From the NCBI GenBank assembly GCA_047495785.1, contig JBLDXI010000034.1:62001-126000 (forward strand): DNA of 64,000 bases. Direction: 5' to 3'. Shown in pieces: positions 34,842 to 46,589 of this stretch; within the stretch, counting starts at the first letter, position 1, and every line of letters starts with the position of its first letter. Origin of the DNA: Lepidodermella squamata. Its lineage: Eukaryota > Gastrotricha. The notes beneath the pieces were generated by a model. That model had not been told where the DNA came from and made no database searches. It worked only from the letters and a program-made list of their open reading frames with translations. The translations under genes and the position numbers were made by a program.

Positions 34842-37486
34842 GCGGTTAGCTAGTTCGGAAGTGCACCGCTGTAACCCTCCATATTAGCGATAAATGTGTT
34901 GTAAAATTTGCGAGAAAATTACTTGAAATTGCAAGTTATGCAAGTTTTGGTGTTACAGTAAAACATAATGACAACTCATCGCTTTAGTGGTTACTGTCTC
35001 TTTCAAAGCAATGTAGCATCGAATATCGTAAGATACGCGCCAAAACCACTTTGATGACTCATTCGATCGTACTTTGCCGAGCCGAACGTAAAGAAGGAGT
35101 ACGTCCGGCTTATTTGAGAAATAATCGTACTCATCGTAATTTGAATTTACGTTCAAGGGTCGAACGTACTTTCCATAAAAAAGCTATACTACTCGATATA
35201 AGCAAGGGGCGGAGTCCACGCGATTGCTCTTATCAAGGGTTGCTCTTATAAAGGGCTGTTAACCCTTTCACTGCCGAAGGCTTTCTCCGCAGATAATTCA
35301 TTTTTTTCCGCAGAGAATCGGTTTTCCGCGGAGAATCAAGCCTTTTCATAGGCTATTTGTATTTGCGACGTAAAATCCAATGTTCGACTTTCACGTTTTG
35401 TTTACGTAGCCTTTGTGTAAATACGAAATTTGCGTGATTTTCACGCGAAACAATGCGCTTGTTGCGTAACTCGGTGTCAATTATCAAGCGGCATGTAAAC
35501 GATAATTTCTCGCACCAGGCATTCCGCTGGAACCGAAGACCTATATTTTCGCAAAAATAAAACACAAATTTCATACAATGATTTTATTCAAAAAACAGAG
35601 AGAAGAACTAGCAAAAAACTTGATGAATTTGCACTTGAACAAAAACAGAGGCAGGAAAATAAAAACATAAAAAACACATAAAAATCTTATTGTCCTTTTT
35701 CCAAATAACAAAAAATAAACATAATAACTCAACAAAATAGCTCTCTAATAATACTATGGAACAAGGGGCGCGTGCTAGTAAGATGTATCCATGCTCATCA
35801 TATTGATGGGGCACGTAAGAGACGGAGAGGAAGAGGGCGAGGGTTTTATCAGTTGCAGGGTAGTTATCGAGAGCAGAGTTATCGAGAGAAACACATTACA
35901 GAGAATTGCGGTAAGAGTAAAATGGAGAAAATAAAAGTTTTCTCCAACAGAGATAAAATTATTAACAAAACAAGCCATAAACAGACCATTTCTTTATTTT
36001 TGTTAAAATTATTAGTTCAACAAGAACGTATTTCTTTACTCGGTTTATTGTTAAAGCTACTAACAAAATCAAAGGGCGTTTCATTCATTAAACGTGTTTT
36101 TCGCCCGAAATTACCAACCACTCGTCGAGTCGGTTTTGGAGCAATTTGTTCGCACGCATCAAGACCCAGCCCAACGTAGGCAGAAGAAGAAAATAACTTA
36201 TTTCCCTGCTAATTTTTTCCAAGTTATGCTTGATGATTCATTATGCCAAGCTACAAACCCATTAATTTATGGACTTGCGACTTGCGACATTACAGCAAGC
36301 GACAAACCCGCTGATTTAATAATGTCACTAGTACAATTTTACGGTTCGGGTCGAAGATAGTGCGAAATCGATATTCGGCGACATTTGCGCTGGCGACAGT
36401 CCAGAAAGTGACAGATCAGCCTTGAATTGAAATTTGAAATTTAGCTTCAATACAATTTCGGATCAAATTAATTACATTGATCGCATTATGATAAGTGGGG
36501 CTGAATTGCTTATTTGTCGCCTGCGAAAATTTCGTCAAACAGAGAATCTTTTGTATTGCGTTAAAGTCTGCTTCACCTTTGAGTCTGAAAAATGACATAT
36601 TTGTTTTCATTTGACGTGGCGCTTCACATCGGGCTGATTTGACTCGGCTGAAATTACAGCACTTAAAGCTAAATGCGCAGATTTACAGTATTTTCTGCTG
36701 ATTTCCTATTTGCAAATTATAAAATGTAACCGTTTGAAAAATTATGATTCTCAATACGACTGAAATTTCAGTTGGCCAATGGCCAATTATAAAAGACGAG
36801 GGTCGGTTATAGGCTAATGTCGGCCTACAATTTGATGAAACTAACATTGCTGGAAAGCCCGGGATGTGCTGCGTCCAAATATATGGTCTATAGTTAGGTC
36901 AGAGCTAGTTGAACAGGCGATAAAGTCATCAAAAATGCCATAAAAATGGCATTTTCTGACATTTTGAGCGATTGTTACGGGCACAGCAGACTCGGGTTCC
37001 TAATATATTTTTAGATGAAAATGAGCGTCTCAAGGAGAAGAATCTTATTATGCAAGAAAAATTAGGAAGTCAGGTCTGCTGGGGGTCAAACAGAGAAAAA
37101 ACCGATTTGCGAAAATCATGTTTTTCATTGAAAATTGAAATTTGAGGTTTTCCGAGTCATTTGACCTTGACTTTAATTAATTTTTTTTATTTTTGAATTG
37201 GATTCCAAATAAGCTATATATTTCAGTCTACCTCATAGCATGTTGAAATTAATTAATTTTTTGCTGCAGGAAAACGCTAATGAATTTGATGAGTTTTGAG
37301 TCATGTGACCGGTTTTAACGTCAAATAGTACTAACCTACTAACCGGCCCTCGTTCTTATGACAAGCTGTCGAAATATTACGCAGATTCTATTGACTTCTC
37401 AGGTCGCCAGAGCAATTACATAGCTACCCATTTCTTTATCGATTTAATCTAATAACAAAATCAAAGTGTTTCATTTGATAATCGAG
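34842..37486. other. No gene seen; one diverged MITE A copy
   Basis: Contains the MITE family A relative at 35022-35110 and three near-copies of TCCGC(A/G)GAGAATC around 35285-35335. No supported gene. Confidence 0.4.
35022..35110. mobile_element. MITE family A, diverged copy 2
   Basis: About 89 bp aligns in reverse complement with 551-621, sharing a GCGCCAAAACCACTT arm, TCATTCGATCGTACTT and a CGAACGTAA stretch. The second arm is eroded, so this is an old or partial insertion. Confidence 0.6.
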
Positions 37487-39930
37487 ATTTTGTTAGTGCA
37501 CAAAATCGACTAAAGAAATGCCTACCGCTTTGAACTTGGCAGCAGGTTTTCATCAGCACTGACTTCCACTCATCCTGGAAGTCTCATCATTTGTTATGGA
37601 TTGTTATGGACAAATACTAGTTGGTAGAAACAAAAATTACATTTGCATCACCTTCCGTTGGCGTGCTGCCAACTTTTGCTGCTAAGTTCAACTTTTACGC
37701 TGTAAAAAGGGTGCATCGATTTGGGACCCCATTTGTTATATCCGACACATAACAAACGTGAGAATTTGTTATACAACGTAACAAATGACGCTGATTGCGA
37801 TGGTGCCTTTTATTTTTCTATCAGCATCACCTGGACAGGTGTGGATCGAAAAATCCAGGTAAGGTGGCTTACCTGAGCAGGTAGGGTGCGTCTCATGACC
37901 CCGAGAGTATTTTTTCGGATTCTCCGTCGTAAATTATTGGTATTCACGAAGTTTTATGAATTCCTGATGCACATAACTCACGAAATGAGAAATACAATGA
38001 TATTACACAGATTATAGCAATTTGTCAGTCTATAATAAGAGTTACTCGCTTGGAAGCGGAAACTTGGATTCTTCAACATGGCACTGTGTGTGTCTAATAA
38101 TGAGTGCACTAGGGTAAACAATGATGCAGAATTCAACCATGCTATTGTCTAATCAATGAAACTGATTGCTACGTGGCTAATTGATCACGTGACCTAGCCG
38201 CTTAATCAAGTTTCTGATGGGTGCGAATTTAATTATATTACCCTATTTGCTATAACTGTCAGCATATCATAAAAAACGTGGGACTTTGTCCTATTTGGTA
38301 AAAAATTGGCGCTGAAAACGCTGGTGATGTTCATTTTACTATCAGCACCTTCTGGACAGGTGAGAATTGCCAAGAAAAGGTAAGGTGTCTTATTCCAGCG
38401 AGCATCATAATGAGACTCTATTCTGAATTCAGTTCAAGGCAATTTTGTGTAATTTTATTAAATTGATTAAATTTATGAGGTTCTACTGTTCTTCTAAATG
38501 AAGCTCTGAAGTTCATGTTGTGTTGAATACATGTAGAAAAATCTGTAGTTTCCAAGCGGCCCCACAATTTAATCGAGAAGGCTAGGTGGCAATTTTCGGG
38601 TAGTCTCATGAAATGTTCTAGGTCATCCACCGTAGACAATTGGTAATAGATTTCAATTTTGAATTTTCACATCGGAATTTGATTTAGAGAAAATAAAGAA
38701 AATAAGTTGCCTCGGCCGATGACAGGAAAAATATGCATGCATTGCGGCCGGTTGGAGACATTTCCGGCCGCCAAAATCGCCTGCAGTTGTAAAGTTAACA
38801 CAACTTAGCCCCCTGCGTCTTGTTGTGGCCCCTGTAAAATAGCTTCTGTTAGCAAACATTTTAATTTTTAATTTTTTACTTCGAGTAATCATTGTCCGAA
38901 TGATGCTTAATAGTTCAAGCTATTGATACCAGTAACAGTAAAATTGGGATACATATCACTGAAAACTCGGGCGGAAGAAGAACATCCCTGGATTACGTTT
39001 CATTATGTTGCTGCTGGAAGAAAACTCATCTTTCTTTTGACAATTCTCACCTGTCTAGAAGCTGCTGATAATGGAATGAACATTACTAAAGTTTTCAGCG
39101 CTACTTTTTACAGTCTAGAATAAAATTTCATATTTGTTACGTAGTGCTGTCAGTTATAAGTTCTAACAAATAATATCGTAATCTAATTCAATTCAGACCC
39201 ATTTGAAATTTGAATAGGCGGCTAGGTCACGTGATCAATTAACCACCCATGCAGCCGTCAATTATTTTTGGTTGGTGAATTTTTTACCTTACAGCTTTCA
39301 TTGTTAACCACAATTTAAGGTGTAATGTAAAAAATCCAAGTTTCCGCTTCCAAGCGAGTAACTCTCATTGTAAACTGCCATCAACGGCATTGAAATTGCA
39401 ACTTTATTTGAACTCAATTTTATTTCTCGAGTTATAGGAATCGGAAATCCGCAAAACTTCTTCACGTAGGGTAATTTACGACGGAGAATCCGAAAAAAAT
39501 ACTCTCGGGGTCATGAGACGCACCCTACCTGCTCAGGAAAGCCACCTTACCTGGATTTTTCGATCCACACCTGTCCAGGTGATGCTGATAGAAAAATAAA
39601 AGGCACCATCGCAATCAGCGTCATTTGTTACGTTGTATAACAAATTCTCACGTTTGTTATGTGCTGCTGTCGGATATAACAAATGGGGTCCCAAATCGAT
39701 GCACCCTTTTTACAGCGTAAAAGTTGAACTTAGCAGCAAAAGTTGGCAGCACGCCAACGGAAGGTGATGCAAGTGTAATTTTTGTTTCTACCAACTAGTA
39801 TTGGTCCATAACAATCCATAACAAATGATGAGACTTCCAGGGTGAGTGGAAGTCAGTGCTGATGAAAACGCGCTGCTAGGTTCCGTTGGGTAAATGCCTC
39901 TGATTATTGTTTTTACTACTAACAAAATCA
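37487..39930. mobile_element. Long-armed inverted repeat (foldback-type) element, 2.4 kb
   Basis: Arms of about 900 bp (37487-38400 and 39010-39930) are inverted copies. The outer 400 bp are nearly identical (for example 37545-37935 against 39478-39872); the inner part is more diverged but collinear, with landmarks such as TTACTCGCTTGGAAGCGG and TGATCACGTGACCTAGCC. The roughly 600-bp centre has no recognisable gene. Several ATAACAAA motifs occur in the arms. It looks like a non-autonomous foldback or long-terminal-inverted-repeat transposon. Confidence 0.75.
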
Positions 39931-40433
39931 GAATGCCGGGGGGAACCCCCATACTGTCACCGTTTGTGAGTGGACAAGTTGTTTGTTTGTTTGTATGCCG
40001 CCAGTGTGCGCGCAGTCTCTGCACGCCTGTCGCGCACTCCATTAATTATTTAGCTATTTAGTTACGGAACGACGCGACAGTGTCAAAAAATGTAACATCA
40101 CCTGGTCAAAAAATATTTTGACTACGGCATCGAGCAATGTCTCAAATTGAAGCTTACATGGTCATCAACATTTAAACATATTAATATTACATAAGCACTT
40201 TCAACTGTCGTCAAAATGTTGTTGGGTAAAATTCCATCTTTTGGCATTTCGTCAATGTCAAATGTGTACCATTTTTGACAAGGTAAAAATCATGTTAACT
40301 GACAAAACTGACTATAGTCATATATATTTCCTGAAAGCTCATGTCCAGGGCTTTCTGGAAATATATAAATTTCTATCTAAATCGCGAATTTTTTTCCGGT
40401 GGTCAGGTTGACAGTTACACGTTTTTACCCTTT
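39931..40433. other. No gene seen
   Basis: Spacer between the foldback element and the tandem duplication. Nothing recognised. Confidence 0.4.
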
Positions 40434-42100
40434 TGGCTTTTTGATCTAAAACTAGTTAACTACCGTGTAAATTACAGCCGTATTGTCACCGTTTATGTCA
40501 GGGATATGTTTATTTGTAAGTCGCTCAGTCTCGCCCGTTGTGCTGTGGATCCAGCCAGTAACTAGTAACTGGGAGTCAGCTACGTGACGAAGTTGGTTGT
40601 AGATTGGAGAACGAGCGGTCATCGCGAACGGTCATCACGAGCGGTCATCACGAGCGGTCACGACCTCGATCCTGGCGCCCCATTTTGAGATGCGATATCA
40701 CTAACCTTCTTATTGTTGAAGATAGAAGCTCTAACAGCTAAACGTGAAGCGTGGCAACTACTCAGGAGTCTTAAAAGGTACTGGCCGAAGCGTTCGGCCT
40801 GCCCTATTAAGCTTGGGGATGGCGGCGTCCTTTTGCTGTCTGTCGATGGTGCTCATATTAGGTTACTCGATCAGTTGTTGAAACTCATTTCGCCGTTGAC
40901 CGAATCTGTCGCTCTCAGGCTCTTAGGCTGCTATCACCGGCAGTTTGACGCGTCCGAACTTGATCTGCGACGAACTGAGTCTCTACAACTCCCAGAACCT
41001 CCGAGTTCTCCGTTCTCCGGTGCGTGGCAGCCGATACTGTGTTTCGTCTTGAGACTTTTATAACTCCCTGGTTCGAGGCCTTATTAGTCCTATTTTCCAT
41101 GAGCGAGGAAACGGACACTTGACACAGCGAGAGAACTACTGCTAGGGATGGTAGGGATCGTCCCTACCAGTTCCGCGGTCCTACTTCACTATCATCCACG
41201 AACTGAGCTTCTTCAACTCCCAGTACCGCTGAGTTTTCCGTTAGCCAGCGCTTGGTTCTATTTAGCATACACTTTTACTCGCCTGTGGCTTTCTACAACT
41301 CCCGGGTTAGATGGTATTAGCCCCATTTTCTAAAGGTGCCGATCTACACCGTAGTCTTACCGTACTTCTACCGTAGTGAACACGTTGCCGTTTAGTACGG
41401 TACCGTAGGTGGAAAAAATGAAAAAGTGACGGTAGCAGATGAGAATTGAACCCTCAATCGAACCCTCGAAAACAGGCACCTTATCAACTGAGCTATCGTG
41501 CAGTTTCGGACATGCTAGTCATTTGAAGGTGTCCCTGAATAGTTTTTCGCGATAGTTTCAAACGAGACAGTTTCTAGAAACTTTCATTTCTAGAAAAAAG
41601 TTGTCAGGGGAAAACTATGGTACCGTGCTGAAAAACTACCGTACCGCAGTGCTTTACCATAGTTTTACCGTAGTCGTGACATATGTACGGTATGGATCGG
41701 TGGTGCAAGGGGTGTCATCTCGTTTGTACATAATGTGCATAACTGGTCTCCTCCGTTTACCCAGCACCCTTGGCACGGCGCGGGATGCCATCCTGAGAGT
41801 CCGTCCTACGACTACTACGTCAGAGTCTCCGCCCTCGAGCACAGCTGTCGCTTGCCAGGCGTGCCTTTCTTTAATGTGGCACATTCAACGCCGCCATGAG
41901 GTAACGCCGTTCGCTAAGTGGTGCCGTTGCGTGAGGAGAAGGTTGCTGTGGATCTTGGTCTTGGCATGCATAGAGATTACAGCAGGCTCGATTCAGGCCC
42001 GATAGTTTACAGGCAGAACTATCATCCATTGTTCTCGTCAGTCTCAAAGGTTCCCCCCGGCGCTACTGCGGCAGCTTTGCTGCTGCTGTTGCCAATTTAG
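40434..42100. repeat. Tandem duplication of about 1.65 kb, unit 1
   Basis: Matches 42108-43735 in direct orientation. Shared blocks include 40434-40500 with 42108-42178 and 40981-42100 with 42625-43735. Inside are degenerate repeats of CTACAACTCCCAGAACC / CTTCAACTCCCAGTACC, ACCGTA-rich tracts, a tRNA-like segment, and a 3' boundary ending GTTGCCAAT after a GCAGC-TTT-GCTGC hairpin. No coding domain recognised. Confidence 0.75.
41431..41512 (-). repeat. tRNA-derived (SINE-like) segment, copy 1
   Basis: On the minus strand it shows a box A (ATAGCTCAGTTGATAAGG) and box B (GGGTTCAATTC) at tRNA-like spacing, but the acceptor stem does not pair. It is therefore a tRNA-derived repeat rather than a working tRNA. 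It lies within the duplicated unit and recurs at 43131-43200. Confidence 0.55.
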
Positions 42101-42107
42101 TTTTGGC

Positions 42108-43735
42108 TTTTTGAACTAAAACTAGTTAACCAGCCTATACATTACAGCCGTATCGTCAACCGTCACCGTTTATGTCAGCTTTTGGCTATTCTCCGCCTCA
42201 ATAAGAGCTTCATTAGAAGCCTACATATTTAATACATCGTCTTTCTTCAACTCAGAGGAAGCCGAAGAGGACGATAATTTCCGTTTCTTAGCTGTTGCAG
42301 ATAAGCTGCTAGAGCTAGCCACACTACTAGTTTCACTTTCACTACCGCTCATTGATGACAAGAAACGTTCAAGCAATCAAAAATAAGTATTGATGAAGAT
42401 CTATTACAAATACGTCGAATTTGCGCCACGTGGCAATAATTGATCATTGGACTTTGCTCAGTGACCTCATGAAAAAACACGCGTTCACGTGCACGTCGAG
42501 TATGGTCGAGTATAGCCGAGTTTTAGCCGCGGGCCAGACTCGACTCGACTCGATTCGACGAGTCCGGGGTCTATACTCGTACTCGAATCGACAGCAAAAT
42601 TTTCGTCTCGTTGCAGGCCTCTACTCTACAACTCCCAGAACCACCGAGTTATCCGTTCTCCGATGCGTGATAGCCGCCGCGTATCGCCTTGAGACTTTCA
42701 TAACTCCCTGCATAGATCACTCCTTTCTCTATGACTCCCTGGTTAGAGGCATTATTAGTCCTATTTTCTACGAGCGAGGAAACGGAAACTTCACTCAGCG
42801 GTAGAACTACCGCTAGGGATGGTAGGGATCGTCCCTACCAGTTCCCCGGTCTTACTTCACTATCATCCACGAACTCAGCCTCTTCAACTCCCAGTACCGC
42901 TGAGTTTTCCGTTAGCCAGCGCTTGGTTCTATTTAGCATACACTTTTACTCGCCTGTGGCTTTCTACAACTCCCGGGTTAGATGGTATTAGCCCCATTTT
43001 TCTAACCGTAGCACCACCGTAGTTCCTACCGTAGTTCTACCGTCTACCGTTGTGAACACGTTTAGTACGTACCGTTTAGTACCGTTTAGTACGGTACCGT
43101 AGGTGGACATGATGAAAAGTGACAGTAGCAGATGAGATTTGAACCCTCAATTGAACCCTCGAAAACAGGCACCTTATCAACTGAGCTATCGTGCAGTTTC
43201 GGACATGCTAGTCATTTGAAGGTGTCACTGAGTGGTTTTTGCGTTCGTTTCAAACAAGACAGTTTCTGGAAAGTTTTGATTTCTAGAAAAAAGTCTACTA
43301 GTGAAAACTATGGTACCGTGCTGAAAAACTACCGCACCGCAGTGCTTTACCGTAGTTTCTACCGCAGTCGTGACTAAGATACACAGCACTTTTGGCCCGG
43401 CGCAGGACGCCATCTTGAGAGTCCGTCCTACAACTACTACGCCAGAGTCTCCGCCCTCGAGCACTGCTGTCGCTTGCCAGGCGAGTTTGTGTGGCGCATT
43501 CAACGCCGCTCTGAGGTAACCTTGGGAGGTAACGCCGTTCGCTAAGTGGTGCCGCTGCGTGAGGTTATGGAAAGGTTGCTGTAAATCTTGGTCTTGGCGC
43601 ATGCATAGAGATTACAGCAGGCTCGATTCAGGCCTAACCCGATAGTTTACAGGTAGAACTACCATCATTGTTCTCGTCAGTCTCAAAGGTTCCCCCCGGC
43701 GCTACTGCGGCAGCTTTGCTGCTGCTGTTGCCAAT
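42108..43735. repeat. Tandem duplication of about 1.65 kb, unit 2
   Basis: Second copy of 40434-42100 with scattered substitutions and small indels. Both copies end at GTTGCCAAT, after which the sequences diverge, so the 3' border is sharp. Confidence 0.75.
43131..43200 (-). repeat. tRNA-derived (SINE-like) segment, copy 2
   Basis: Near-identical to 41431-41512, within the second unit of the tandem duplication; same box A and box B and no pairing acceptor stem. Confidence 0.55.
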
Positions 43736-44184
43736 AAAGAAATACTCAATGGTGGTTGTTTTTAACATAAATGTATAAAGAAATGCTCTCTGTTTTTTGC
43801 CTTGTTTTCAACAAAATCTGTTGATAATAAAGAAACGTACCCGTGGATTTTTAGCTTTCAAAATATTTTTAGAATGTGAAAGGTGAGAGATGACAGGTAA
43901 TTTCACGTCGGCTTTTACATCAAAATGAAGTAAATTGAATTCTCTATCGATTGAATATAGATTTGTTACGATTGAAATTTGAGAATTAAACATTTTACGT
44001 GCACAATTTGTACATGGTGGTGCGCTCGCGTGAGGTCACCCGCCCTAATTTTTCAGTGTTCGTAAAACTTTCCATGTAACCGCGCGCGCGGAAGGCTTGA
44101 GCAGATCGGTTAAGCTTAGACTTAAAACTTAAGCGACTCCACCATTTATACGTACATTTATACGTTTTTCACCTTTAATAGCGA

Positions 44185-44410
44185 CATGCCCGGCTGGCCA
44201 GGTCTGCGGAGGTACTTCATGCCCCAGTAGTCGATATTGTGGAACGACGGTAGGAATTGGCGCCTTAATTTGCATCAACTATCAAACCATGCGTATAACA
44301 GGGCTTATTCTCAATGTTAGTTGGCAGTAACCAATGGCCAAGTCACTTTCTGCATGAACAGGCCCGGCGCATAGTGTGGACTGCTGACAGGTGGAGCGGT
44401 AGGCTTTGTA
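44185..44410 (+). pseudogene. Decayed copy of Cys-rich cluster exons
   Basis: Corresponds to exons 2 and 3 of the 33999 gene, including the intron between them (same donor and acceptor positions). An in-frame TAG and a 2-bp loss near 44300 break the frame. Exons 1, 4 and 5 are absent. It directly precedes exons of a different Cys-rich family. Confidence 0.8.
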
Positions 44411-44463
44411 CTCAGTGAAATCATTTATTAAATAAAATGTATTGCCGTTCATTAATTTCCCAG

Positions 44464-45116
44464 ATTGGATATGCTCTACCTACTTATACAGCGTGTGCAT
44501 CTGAGTTGATTTCATGATGTTTTCCCTCTGTTTTTGAGATTTACTCCTATTTTTTCAAGTCGGTTCGAAGCTGTTGCAACTACAAGCAGCTGAGCATTCG
44601 ATGCATCCCAAGAAACGCTGGCTGCTCCTCGGATGAAGTCCTCGTGAGTTTCAAATGAGTCACTTGACTGTGTCAATAATTCTGCCTAGGCCTATGAGTA
44701 TATTGGCGAGTTCTTCTCATCGAAATACGACGAATGCCGGTTCGATATCAAGAAATTCCTGGTTCGTTAATTTTTCCACCTATTTCAAGTGTGACTTTTT
44801 GCTCCGCGCAGACCCGCCCGGCCAATCTATGCGATAAAAGTGGTCAACGCGTTTGTGTTGCTCATAATGCCAGCTGTCCGATTGATTTTGTGAGTTAAGT
44901 TATCACACTTCTCTAAAATAAAAAATTTGAACGTATTATTCATCAGAGGAATAAGTCGGTTTTTTATTCGAAAAGGCATCACATTTTTTCCCCAAATTCT
45001 AAAAAGTCAAATTCTGATTCTACCTAAATATTTTCTATTTATTTTCATGCTCTTTTTTTAACAGACTTTTGTTCGGACTGTGACCTCAATTGAGCAATGC
45101 TATTCGGAGCTGTCTA
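44464..45116 (+). pseudogene. Headless copy of the 46590 gene (exons 2-6)
   Basis: Five exon-like blocks (44464-44505, 44560-44643, 44690-44761, 44812-44889, 45065-45116) have exactly the lengths of exons 2-6 at 46788-47420 (42, 84, 72, 78, 52 nt) and remain open: IGYALPTYTACASE, SCCNYKQLSIRC, YEYIGEFFSSKYDEC, NLCDKSGQRVCVA, TSIEQCYSELS. The signal-peptide exon is missing. The donor after exon 2 reads TTGATT instead of GT, and one conserved Cys is Arg (GQRVC). It is probably a recent duplicate on the way to decay, unless it is spliced to the upstream cluster-derived segment. Confidence 0.75.
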
Positions 45117-45472
45117 GTAAGTCTAGTATTATTCTAGTATTATTATAATATATATAAATATATAACTGTGCTTGATAATTTATGTCTTCAATGATTTTGT
45201 TGGGGCCCGAGCCTGATTTCGGCCCGGTGGCGTTCCGCTCCACTGCATACGGACCGGACGAGGTGTTGGCTCGAGCACGGCGGAGAACAATGGGAATCAG
45301 TGCTACTGTTAGGCGCTCGCGCGCGCCGTACTTGGCCGTAATACCCTGAAATCCGATCCCTCCTTTTCGATAGCGAACATGACTAAAGAAAATGAGGCAT
45401 TTGCTTTGCTCTCTTTTGGGTATGTCTTAGTAATGTCTACAGAATCCGAGCTTAAGTACAAGTGAAACGTGA
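45117..45472. other. No gene seen
   Basis: Spacer after the headless copy; no counterpart of exon 7 of the 46590 gene is visible here. Confidence 0.4.
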
Positions 45473-46190
45473 ATGGCGGAACATAATGGAACCTCGAAAT
45501 TTGGTGTAATCGATGCAAATCGGGCTATTCACAGCGTCAAATTTGTCAAGATTCAGTGGACTACCGCTGGGTACGATGTAAATACTCCAATTCGCCCAAA
45601 TTGCGATCGCTTGAAACGTGAAATTCGACCAGCCAATTTTTCGCCTGCGAATCGATTGGCTGCAAGGGTATTAATTGCGAGTAAATAAAGATGTCGATGT
45701 GCGATTGAAGAACATCAAGCATGACATCAAGGCGCTTCGATTTCCGGTGTTCATCAACCTAGAAAGCGTTAAACTGTGATAAAAGAATAAACTGTGATCG
45801 AAACTAAATAATTTATTAATTTATCTATTTAAAACCGATTGATGGCGGTGATTTCTACCATCAAATATTGCTGCATGTAACTCTCGTAGTGACTTTTGTT
45901 ATGGTACCTGTGAATGACCAAGCTGAGCTCAGGGCCTTCCTGATATTAAATGGCCTGATTCCTGTCGCTGCTGTGAACGATGGCTTCCTCTCTTGGGTAT
46001 CTCTTAAATAAATAAATGAAGCGCCAATTGATTACCAACCGAAGTATCAAGCCAAATTGCCAGCAAAGAAGAAGGACTTGATTGATCTTTGCAAAAGCGG
46101 TATCATCTCTTTAGTGCATCACTCATTTTATGACCAGCTTACTGAGGATAAAGGCGTCGAAGAATTTTTACCCGTTGGCGACTTACGAAC
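45473..46190 (+). pseudogene. Degenerate C-terminal part of a transposase like the one at 4087
   Basis: An ATG-led frame at 45473-45688 (FVKIQWTTAGYDVNTPIRP) and a later frame around 46030-46180 (AKLPAKKKDLIDLCKSGII) resemble the end of the 4087-5975 transposase (KRLPIESSLKKDLIEMVNKGTI) in order and character. Frames are interrupted and the catalytic region is absent. Similarity is modest, so this call is tentative. Confidence 0.4.
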
Positions 46191-46589
46191 TTATAATAAC
46201 AATTTGTTTAAATTATAATTTTCAAGATGTAATAAATGATAAATAAATTAACTACCAGAAGCAGAAAATTATCGCAAGTGTCAAACAGCTTTTTATTACT
46301 TTTAATAAGCAATCGCCTATTTTGCTGAAAAAATCGCATGAAACATCATGCTTAAACAAATTGTTGCCAAAGAAACTATGGACTAGATCGCGTGCCGAAA
46401 ACGATAGCGTATTTTTCTACGTTAATACTTGTTGTCGTGAAAAGAGGATAATAATTACACGCGTCATCCAACGCAACTAGCCGCCACGCGATCAGGCGTA
46501 TGGTCAACGGTTATTTTTTTCATTCGTTATTCGTTCAAATTTTGCTTTCGATTAAACTTCATATTTTCTAATATAATAAAACGCTAGTC

